From: Blautia sp. An81
GTDB taxonomy: Bacteria; Bacillota; Clostridia; Lachnospirales; Lachnospiraceae
NCBI RefSeq assembly: GCF_002161285.1
Contig: NZ_NFHH01000012.1
Location: 53,704 to 117,703, forward strand
Direction of reading: 5' to 3'
DNA: 64,000 nucleotides
Both the position numbers and the translations under genes were made by a program. Of the stretch, positions 52,105 through 59,023 are shown in pieces. Every line of letters begins with the position of its first letter. The first letter of the stretch is position 1. The notes under the pieces were generated by a model. That model saw only the letters and a program-made list of their open reading frames with translations. It did no database searches and was not told the origin of the DNA.

Positions 52105-53436
52105 TTATTCTTTTTCTTCCATTACACTCATATAAGCCGGACGTATGATCTTGTCCATATCAATGAGTTCCTCGATCCTGTGGGCGCTCCAGCCCACGAT
52201 CCTTGCCACGGCAAATAAAGGCGTATAAAGCTCCTGCGGGATTCCAAGCATGTCATAGACAAATCCACTGTAGAAATCTACATTTGGGCTGACCCCTTTA
52301 TAAATATGCCGTTTTTCTGCGATAATCTCCGGCGCCAGTTTTTCGATGGCCTGATACAGATTCATATCCTCTTCCCGGTCTTTTTCCACAGCAAGCTTTT
52401 CTACATACTCTTTCAGTATTCTTTCCCGGGGATCTGAAACAGAATAAACTGCATGGCCCATACCGTAGATCAGACCTTTTTTGTCAAAGACTTCCTTGTC
52501 CAGGATCTTTCCCAGATAATTTTTTATCATGTCCATATCCTTCCAGTCTGACACATTTTCCCGGATATTCTCCATCATCTCCATTACTTTGATATTGGCT
52601 CCTCCATGCTTAGGCCCCTTCAGAGAAGACATGGCAGCTGCCACAGCAGAATAGATATCCGAGCCTGAGGAAGTCACTACCCTTGTAGTAAAGGTGGAAT
52701 TGTTTCCTCCTCCGTGTTCCATGTGAAGGATCAGCGCAACATCCAGCACCTTAGCCTCCAGTTCTGTGTAAGAAGCATCGGGGCGCAGAAGCCGCAGGAA
52801 ATTCTCGGCAGTAGACAGTTTTGGATCCGGGCGGTGGATATACATACTGCCGTTATTGTCATAATGGTTATAGGCATGATAGCCGTATACCGCCAGCAGA
52901 GGGAATTCTGCGATCAACTGAACCGCCTGGCGGATATTGTCTTCCAGGGTATTCGCCTGTGTACCGCTGTCATAAGCGGCCAGGGTCAGGATACTTCTCG
53001 TCATGGTATTCATAATATCCTTTGTAGGAGCCTTCATGATCACATCTCTGGTGAAGTTCTGGGGCAGTTCTCTGGCTTCTCCTAAAATTTCAGAAAAACG
53101 CTCTGTTTCCTGGCTGTCCGGATACTCTCCGAATAGTAAAAGATATGCGATTTTTTCAAATCCATACTCTTCTTTTGAAATTGAACGAATCAATGTGTGA
53201 ATATTATAGCCCCTGTACCATAATTCCCCGTCACAGGGAACTTTCTTTCCATCCTAGTCTTTAAAAGAGACAATTTTAGAAATCCTCGTAAGCCCTTTCA
53301 GGACCCCTTTTCCGTTTTTATCGCGAAGCCCGCAGTTTACCCCGTATTTTTCATACAGATTTTTGGGGATTTTATCATTTGAAATACAGGTTTCCTGTTT
53401 GCTCTGTGCATAAACACTCAGTTTATTCTGATCCAT
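52105..53436 (-). pseudogene. gltA: Citrate synthase interrupted by one in-frame TAG
   Basis: Frame from ATG 53436 (AAGGAG upstream) reads MDQNKLSVYAQSKQETCISN and NLYEKYGVNCGLRDKNGKGV, then TAG at 53254-53256, then without any shift DGKKVPCDGELWYRGYNIHT and all later motifs: HMEHGGGNNSTFTTRV, GPKHGGANIKVMEMM, YGMGHAVYS and VDFYSGFVYDMLGIP. With the codon read through, 443 residues is normal for the long clostridial citrate synthase type. The lesion is one substitution at codon 61, N-terminal to the catalytic His and Asp. A TTG at 53193 could restart translation but would lose about 80 residues. Sequence error, recent decay or readthrough are all possible. Confidence 0.85.
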
Positions 53437-53454
53437 TTGCCTATCTCCTTTCAG

Positions 53455-53482
53455 TCATTTATAAATATTTTATTTTTAAACT
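53455..53482 (-). promoter_or_regulatory. Copy 1 of a shared 28-bp AT-rich element (likely MarR operator) before citrate synthase
   Basis: Contains the 14-mer TTATAAATATTTTA (plus strand, 53459-53472) and matches the marR copy at 23 of 28 positions; it ends 19 bases before the start codon. The core AAATATTT is palindromic. Confidence 0.5.
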
Positions 53483-53490
53483 ATTTACTT

Positions 53491-53531
53491 AAAAAAGATA
53501 GGGGTGTCGGTAAAACATCCCTTTCTTTTTC
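53491..53531 (-). terminator. Terminator after the marR gene
   Basis: On the minus strand AAAGGGATGT and ACACCCCTATCTTTTTT form a stem with an unpaired CGGTAA loop and a closing T-run, directly past the marR stop (53532). Confidence 0.6.
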
Positions 53532-53963
53532 TTACAAAAATTTACTGATATTATGGTTCATTTTCTGTGCTACCGCAGCCAGGGTCTTTTTTTCCTCTTC
53601 CGTCACTCCATCAAATACAATATTCCTGATCTTTCGGTAAATTTCTTCAAGCTTTACGATAATAGTCTGAGCGTCCTCTGTCAGATAATTATGGGTACAT
53701 CTTCTGTCCTCCAGATCCTGCTCCATTCTTACGTATCCTTTTTTCTGGAGTCGGCTCAGAGACTGGGAAATATGTCCTCTTGTAAACATATTCATCTTCA
53801 TGATATCTTTAGACGTATTCAGTTCCTTTGCATGTTTCAGATAGATCAAAATCTGCATATCGATTTTCTGCAGCCCATAGGTTGTTTCAATAGGAGCCAT
53901 CTCCTTTTCCATCAGTCTACGGAATTGCATCCCATATAACAGAGTATCAAGTGAATAATTCAT
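53532..53963 (-). CDS. MarR-family transcriptional regulator
   Basis: 143 residues. Helical start LDTLLYGMQFRRLMEKEMAP, then the winged-helix part: KDIMKMNMFTRGHISQSLSR (HTH) and KKGYVRMEQDLEDRRCTHNY (wing with the typical D-x-R). MarR proteins are homodimeric repressors of stress or efflux genes. It lies upstream of citrate synthase on the same strand, and both genes carry the same 28-bp element, so it likely regulates citrate synthase and itself. Confidence 0.9.
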   Translation of the reverse strand: MNYSLDTLLYGMQFRRLMEKEMAPIETTYGLQKIDMQILIYLKHAKELNTSKDIMKMNMFTRGHISQSLSRLQKKGYVRMEQDLEDRRCTHNYLTEDAQTIIVKLEEIYRKIRNIVFDGVTEEEKKTLAAVAQKMNHNISKFL

Positions 53964-53981
53964 GGTTTCCTCTAATTTATT

Positions 53982-54009
53982 TTAATTATAAATATTTTAC
54001 TATTAAAGT
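53982..54009 (-). promoter_or_regulatory. Copy 2 of the shared 28-bp element before marR
   Basis: Same 14-mer TTATAAATATTTTA at 53986-53999, again 19 bases from the start codon, and directly downstream of the marR -10 box (54007-54012), so bound protein would block transcription. Confidence 0.5.
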
Positions 54010-54036
54010 ATATATCCTGTCACACTTCTGTGTCAA
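54007..54036 (-). promoter_or_regulatory. Promoter for marR
   Basis: Minus strand perfect TTGACA (54031-54036), 18 bases, TATACT (54007-54012). Confidence 0.7.
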
Positions 54037-54065
54037 GAGTTTTTCCCTATCTGTTCCCGGGCTTT

Positions 54066-54449
54066 CTATCTCTTCTTGGTCTCTGCAAAAACCGCTGCCT
54101 CTTTTATCCAGCCCATCAGTTCTTCATCAATTTCCTCTTTTTCATGGATCACGACATGATGAGTCCACCGGTTTGGATAAGGCTCTGTGGCAATATCGAT
54201 CCTGGGAGATTCTTCCCTATGCTCCAGACCAAAGGTCACAACCATATAAGGATCCGGAAGCTGAGCCGCTTTCCGCACCCTGGCAAAAGATACACAGGCA
54301 AAAAGACGTTTCTTATAAAAAGTGATCTGGGTTTTCTGGACTTTCACCGTTACATTGTCAATTTCTCTTTGGATCGCTTCTTCCAGCTTTTCATACAGAG
54401 GAAGGGCCCCCTGATGTTTTTCAAAAAATAAAAATATATTTGTATCCAT
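54066..54449 (-). CDS. DUF5655-type protein
   Basis: 127 residues from the ATG at 54449 (GGGAG about eight bases upstream). Strand-rich core with KLEEAIQREIDNVTVKVQKT, QITFYKKRLFACVSFARVR and RWTHHVVIHEKEEID: the pattern of DUF5655, small proteins of unknown function. It ends in a short basic tail. Standing alone between marR and a gene remnant. Confidence 0.7.
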   Translation of the reverse strand: MDTNIFLFFEKHQGALPLYEKLEEAIQREIDNVTVKVQKTQITFYKKRLFACVSFARVRKAAQLPDPYMVVTFGLEHREESPRIDIATEPYPNRWTHHVVIHEKEEIDEELMGWIKEAAVFAETKKR

Positions 54450-54526
54450 ACCATATGCTCCCATACCTTTTTCTATATCCTATCACATCTTTCCTGGTCT
54501 GTCCTGTGCTTTTATCTTTTTTTATC

Positions 54527-54569
54527 TTCAGGCCCTTCCCCTCGGTTCCTGCCTGGAAAAGGGCCTGAA
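54527..54569 (-). repeat. Hairpin downstream of the 54574 remnant
   Basis: TTCAGGCCCTT (54527-54537) and AAGGGCCTGAA (54559-54569), 21-base loop, no T-run on the minus strand. It lies five bases past the remnant's stop and may be the old terminator of the lost gene. Confidence 0.5.
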
Positions 54570-54573
54570 ACAT

Positions 54574-54729
54574 TTATTCCATAGTAGCAGTCATTTCCCG
54601 GACATCTGCTCTGGAAATCCCGGAACTTCCGAAGGGGCGCATGGCCAGTGCTATAAGCTTCATAGGGTTGTCGTCAGCCGCCACACGATTTGAACCGATC
54701 TTACCGCACTTTATTCTTCCGGGCAAGTC
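54574..54729 (-). pseudogene. 3' remnant of an unidentified gene
   Basis: 51 codons between a TAG and a TAA with coding-like composition: GSNRVAADDNPMKLIALAMR, then PFGSSGISRADVREMTATME. The sequence looks like the end of a conserved enzyme, but I cannot name the family. No start codon with a ribosome site. The 375-base gap between the DUF5655 gene and the plus-strand gene at 54840 otherwise holds only the hairpin and a promoter. Confidence 0.4.
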
Positions 54730-54779
54730 CTAATTTTTACTTTTCCATTGTATCCATCATACTCCGCTTTATCTTTGCC

Positions 54780-54808
54780 TTGCCTTTCCTGAAGTTCTGA
54801 GATAAAAT
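54780..54808 (+). promoter_or_regulatory. Promoter for the gene at 54840
   Basis: TTGCCT (54780-54785), 17 bases, TAAAAT (54803-54808), about 32 bases before the start codon. Confidence 0.6.
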
Positions 54809-54839
54809 ACCTTTATTCTATTACAAAGGAGAATACTCT

Positions 54840-55274
54840 ATGACACCATCAGAAAAAAATTTATTTCATGAAATTTCGATTCATTATCAGCCTCAACTGG
54901 TACAGATTGTCTGTGATCAAAATCTAAAGGACTATCTCCGGGAAAAAGGCAACGGTTCTCTGCAGCTGGCTGATTATATCCTGAAAGAATATCAGAACTG
55001 CCAGCATACCCCCTTGAAGATCAGCCGGGATTCACTGGCTATTGAAATCCTCGCCCATACCTATGTAGATTCTTTTTCCCAGGCGGTTTCCGCTGCACAG
55101 CCCCTGCTCCCCCTCTCTCTCCGTCAGGCATTGAAACAGTTGATCCACAGTATCCGCAGCCATACAGAGATTATTGACTGCGGGGAAACAGAAGTTGACA
55201 GCAACCGGTGGATCTGGGATAAACTGGCTCCATATAAATCCATTATTTACGGAGCTCTCGGGGACCGGGCATAG
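54840..55274 (+). CDS. Unrecognised soluble protein (144 aa)
   Basis: MTPSEKNLFHEISIHYQPQL at the start and mostly helical: NGSLQLADYILKEYQNCQH, SLAIEILAHTYVDSFSQAVS and LRQALKQLIHSIRSH, ending KLAPYKSIIYGALGDRA. AAGGAG ribosome site and its own promoter. No family recognised and no membrane or signal segment. It runs convergent to the ABC transporter with only four bases between, with no terminator seen. Confidence 0.7.
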   Translation: MTPSEKNLFHEISIHYQPQLVQIVCDQNLKDYLREKGNGSLQLADYILKEYQNCQHTPLKISRDSLAIEILAHTYVDSFSQAVSAAQPLLPLSLRQALKQLIHSIRSHTEIIDCGETEVDSNRWIWDKLAPYKSIIYGALGDRA

Positions 55275-55278
55275 CGTT

Positions 55279-57213
55279 TTACTCCAGTTCAAAAGCTCCC
55301 GTATACAACTGATAATACTGTCCTTTCTTTTCCAGCAGCTCCTGGTGATTTCCTTTCTCGATGATCCGCCCGTGATCCAGTACAATGATCACATCGGAAT
55401 TTTTCACCGTGGACAGACGGTGAGCAATAACAAAAACAGTCCTTCCCTTCATCAGGGCGTCCATTCCCCGCTGTACGATAGCCTCTGTACGGGTATCAAT
55501 AGAAGAAGTAGCCTCATCCAGGATCATGACCGGCGGGTCTGCCACAGCCGCTCTGGCAATGGACAGAAGCTGCCGCTGTCCCTGGGACAGGTTTGCGCCG
55601 TTTTCTGTGAGAAGGGTATCATAGCCTTCCGGAAGCCTGGTGATAAAATCATCCGCTCCCGCCAGCTTTGCTGCGGCAATACACTCTTCATCTGCAGCGT
55701 CCAGTTTTCCATACCGGATATTCTCCATCACCGAACCGGTGAACAGATTGGTATCCTGAAGTACGATCCCCAGGGAACGGCGGAGATCGCTTTTCCTGAT
55801 CTTGTTAATGTTAATCCCGTCATAGCGGATCTTGCCGTCAGCGATATCGTAAAAACGGTTGAGCAGGTTTGTGATAGTCGTTTTGCCTGCGCCGGTGGCT
55901 CCTACAAAAGCTACCTTCTGCCCCGGTTTCGCATAGAGAGAAATATCATGAAGTACGGTCTTTCCAGGTTCATATCCAAAGTCTACCTTTTGCAGCCTCA
56001 CGTCCCCCTCCAGTTTGGTATAAGTTACTGTGCCGGCTTCCCGATGGGGATGTTTCCAGGCCCACAGTCCGGTCCGCTCCTTGGATTCCTCAAATAGCAC
56101 TTCTCCCTCTCCGGATTGCTGATCATCTGCCCCCGCCTGACTCTTGCAGGATTTTTCCCGGACATTGACCAGAGTCACATACCCCTGATCCTGTTCTGAC
56201 TCCTGATCCAGCAGGCTGAAGATCCTTTCCGTGCCGGCGATTCCCATAACTACCGCATTCACCTGATGGGATACCTGGCCGATATTTCCTGCAAATTGTT
56301 TCGTCATGTTCAGGAAGGGCACTACAATACTGATTCCAATGGGAATACCGGATATACTCACATTTTGGACGTTCAGAGTAAGAAGAAGCCCTCCTGTAAT
56401 AGCTACCAATACATAAAGGATATTTCCGATATTATTCAAAATAGGGCCCAGTATATTAGCATACTGGTTTGCCTTTCTGGATTCTTCAAAAAGGATATCA
56501 TTATAACGGTCAAAGTCTGCTTCACTTTCTTCTTCGTGGCAGAAAACTTTGATGACTTTCTGTCCGTACATCATTTCTTCTACAAAGCCTTCCACTTTTC
56601 CCAGGGCATTCTGCTGCTTAATGAAAAATTTCGCCGAACCGCCCCCTACCTTCTTGATGAGTACAGTCATTACCGCTACCCCAAGGACCACTACCAGGGT
56701 CAGCCAGAGACAATAATACACCATGATCCCGAAGATGGTAAGCACCGTTACGCCGGATATAAGAAGGTGGGGAAAGCTCTGGGAGATCATCTGGCGGAGC
56801 GTGTCGATATCATTGGTGTAATAACTCATAATATCCCCGTGATCATTGGTATCAAAATATTTAACGGGAAGGCGCTGCATTTTTCCAAACATCTTTTCCC
56901 GCATTTTTTTCAGCGTTCCCTGGGTCATAATCGCCATCAGCTGATTAAAAGTAAAGCCTGCTGCCAGAGAGAGAATATAAAAAACTGCCAGTATGGAAAC
57001 CAGTCTCAGGATCTGGCCGCCCACTGCGCCCCAGTCTCCTTTCTGCCAGTTCTTCTCAATAACAGCGATAATATTCTGCATAAAGACAGAGGGTATAGAA
57101 CTTACCACTGCATTAAATACTATGCAGGCAATCGTTGCCGGCAGCATAACCGGGTAAAAACCCAGCATGGTTTTCAACAGTCTTACAATCGTATTTTTCT
57201 TTTTATTCTCCAA
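55279..57213 (-). CDS. ABC exporter half-transporter, subunit B (TMD-NBD)
   Basis: About 644 residues. TTG start at 57213 with AAGGAGGG seven bases upstream, overlapping the end of the partner gene. Six-helix exporter membrane domain, then NBD: Walker A GATGAGKTTITNLL, signature LSQGQRQLLSIARA, Walker B VMILDEATSSID, and H-loop VIAHRLST. A 50-residue insertion rich in Lys/Glu (QAGADDQQSGEGEVLFEES...) lies between membrane and NBD parts. With the upstream gene it would form a heterodimeric multidrug-type exporter; substrate unknown. Confidence 0.92.
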   Translation of the reverse strand: MENKKKNTIVRLLKTMLGFYPVMLPATIACIVFNAVVSSIPSVFMQNIIAVIEKNWQKGDWGAVGGQILRLVSILAVFYILSLAAGFTFNQLMAIMTQGTLKKMREKMFGKMQRLPVKYFDTNDHGDIMSYYTNDIDTLRQMISQSFPHLLISGVTVLTIFGIMVYYCLWLTLVVVLGVAVMTVLIKKVGGGSAKFFIKQQNALGKVEGFVEEMMYGQKVIKVFCHEEESEADFDRYNDILFEESRKANQYANILGPILNNIGNILYVLVAITGGLLLTLNVQNVSISGIPIGISIVVPFLNMTKQFAGNIGQVSHQVNAVVMGIAGTERIFSLLDQESEQDQGYVTLVNVREKSCKSQAGADDQQSGEGEVLFEESKERTGLWAWKHPHREAGTVTYTKLEGDVRLQKVDFGYEPGKTVLHDISLYAKPGQKVAFVGATGAGKTTITNLLNRFYDIADGKIRYDGININKIRKSDLRRSLGIVLQDTNLFTGSVMENIRYGKLDAADEECIAAAKLAGADDFITRLPEGYDTLLTENGANLSQGQRQLLSIARAAVADPPVMILDEATSSIDTRTEAIVQRGMDALMKGRTVFVIAHRLSTVKNSDVIIVLDHGRIIEKGNHQELLEKKGQYYQLYTGAFELE

Positions 57214-58948
57214 GCTGGTTTCCCTCCTTATTCTGGGAGGTATAGATCTCCCTGTATATTTCATTGGACGCCAGCAGCTCCTTATGAGTTCCTATGGCAT
57301 TGATCTCTCCGCCCTCCATCACAATGATCCGGTCTGCGTCCTCTACAGAAGCTGTCCGCTGGGCAATAATGATCTTGGTGGTCTCCGGGATGTAATCTTT
57401 CATTGCTTTCCGGATCCTGGCGTCTGTTCTGGTATCCACCGCACTGGTGGAATCATCCAGAATCAGGATTTTGGGCTTTTTCAAAAGAGCTCTGGCAATA
57501 CAGAGCCGCTGCTTCTGGCCGCCGGATACATTGGCTCCTCCCTGCTCTATGTAAGTATCGTATCCTTCAGGGAACTGGGAAATAAACTCATCGGCACAGG
57601 CCATCTTACAGGCCTGGACCAGTTCCTCGTCTGTAGCCTCCTTATTCCCCCAGCGGAGATTTTCCCGGATCGTCCCGGAAAAAAGAATATTTTTCTGGAG
57701 AACCACCGCTACCTGATTCCGCAGAGTATCCAGGTCATAATCTCTTACTTCCACCCCTCCTACCTTCACAGCTCCTTCCGTCACATCATACAGGCGGGAA
57801 ATCAGCTGGATCAGGGAAGATTTGGAAGAGCCTGTGCCTCCGATAATGCCAATGGTCTCTCCGGAACGGATATCCAGATCAATGTTCTTTAAAACCCGCC
57901 GCTTTGCCTCCTTTGAATACTTAAAGCTCACATGTTCAAAGGAGATGGAGCCATCTTTCACTTCATATACAGGGGCTTCCGGATTGGATAAAGAACTTTT
58001 TTCCTCCAGCACTTCTGCGATCCTCTTTCCTGATTCCACAGCCATTGTGATCATGACAAACACCATGGACAGCATCATCAGACTGTTCAACATCATAAAA
58101 CTATAGGTCAGCAACGCAGAAAGCTGTCCCACATCCAGATCCAGCCCTCTGGAGGTAATGATAGTGTAAGAGCCGAAAGACAGCACAAAGGTCATAACTG
58201 TATAGATGCAGAACTGCATTAGAGGATTATTCAGGGCAAGGATACGCTCTGCCCTGGTAAAATCTGTACATACGTCCTCAGCCGCCCGGTTAAACTTTTC
58301 CTGCTCGTAGTCTTCCCGGACAAAAGACTTCACCACCCGCATGGCTTTGATGTTCTCCTGAATAGAGCTGTTCAGCCTGTCATATTTTTTAAACACTTTC
58401 CGGAAGAGGGGCATAGTCTTATAAATAACCAGTGACAGGCCAAAGGCCAGCACGGGAACCACGAAAAGAAAGATCCACGCCATCCTGCCGCCCATGACAA
58501 ATACCATCACAAAAGCAAAGATCAGCATCAGCGGCGAGCGGATCGCTGTCCGGATGATCATCATATAAGCATTCTGTACATTGGTGATATCTGTAGTCAT
58601 CCTTGTGACCAGAGAAGAGGTCATAAACTTATCAATATTCTCAAAAGAATATCCCTGGATACTGTAGAACATATCCTTCCGCAGATTTCTCGCCAGGCCA
58701 CAGGAGGCTGTGGCACAGGTGGATCCGGCCAGACCTCCGAACAAAAGGGACAACATGGCCATACAGACCAGAATCCCTCCATACCCCAGGATCACCCCCA
58801 TATCGCAGCCGCCTTTCACTTCATTGACCAGCCGCGCAATGATAAAAGGAATGGTACATTCCATCAGCACTTCCCCGCTTACCAGCAGAGGCGTGGCAAT
58901 GGAAGCTCTTTTGTATTCCCTGATACTTTTCGCCAGTTGTCTTACCAT
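57203..58948 (-). CDS. ABC exporter half-transporter, subunit A (TMD-NBD)
   Basis: About 581 residues from the ATG at 58948 (AGAAAGGA upstream; the frame opens at 59008 but the front 20 codons overlap the terminator). Exporter membrane domain, then Walker A GGTGSSKSSLIQLISRLYD, where SSK replaces the usual GxGK second glycine; signature VSGGQKQRLCIARAL, Walker B ILILDDSTSAVD and RTASVEDADRII in place of the H-loop histidine (QRTAS). So this NBD carries a degenerate site, as in many heterodimeric exporters. It is coupled to subunit B by an 11-base overlap. Confidence 0.92.
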   Translation of the reverse strand: MVRQLAKSIREYKRASIATPLLVSGEVLMECTIPFIIARLVNEVKGGCDMGVILGYGGILVCMAMLSLLFGGLAGSTCATASCGLARNLRKDMFYSIQGYSFENIDKFMTSSLVTRMTTDITNVQNAYMMIIRTAIRSPLMLIFAFVMVFVMGGRMAWIFLFVVPVLAFGLSLVIYKTMPLFRKVFKKYDRLNSSIQENIKAMRVVKSFVREDYEQEKFNRAAEDVCTDFTRAERILALNNPLMQFCIYTVMTFVLSFGSYTIITSRGLDLDVGQLSALLTYSFMMLNSLMMLSMVFVMITMAVESGKRIAEVLEEKSSLSNPEAPVYEVKDGSISFEHVSFKYSKEAKRRVLKNIDLDIRSGETIGIIGGTGSSKSSLIQLISRLYDVTEGAVKVGGVEVRDYDLDTLRNQVAVVLQKNILFSGTIRENLRWGNKEATDEELVQACKMACADEFISQFPEGYDTYIEQGGANVSGGQKQRLCIARALLKKPKILILDDSTSAVDTRTDARIRKAMKDYIPETTKIIIAQRTASVEDADRIIVMEGGEINAIGTHKELLASNEIYREIYTSQNKEGNQLGE

Positions 58949-58965
58949 TTTTCTTTTCCTTTCTG

Positions 58966-59013
58966 TAAAAAAAGAGCAGTGGTATCCGCCGGACTTACGT
59001 GATAGCACTGCTC
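58966..59013 (-). terminator. Terminator after the HTH-AAA-nuclease gene
   Basis: GAGCAGTG (58974-58981) pairs with CACTGCTC (59006-59013), with further GATAC/GATAG-like pairing, and eight A on the plus strand (58966-58973) giving a T-run on the minus strand. Confidence 0.8.
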
Positions 59014-59023
59014 GCTTCTTTCA

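Noticed and set aside
52105..53193. Citrate synthase starting at TTG 53193 as a complete gene
   Set aside because: No ribosome site, and about 80 conserved N-terminal residues (with a proper start and ribosome site) lie upstream in the same frame, separated only by the TAG.
53254..53256. TAG as pyrrolysine or programmed readthrough
   Set aside because: No pyl genes or downstream recoding element seen, and TAG ends other genes here. Kept only as a remote option in the citrate synthase finding.
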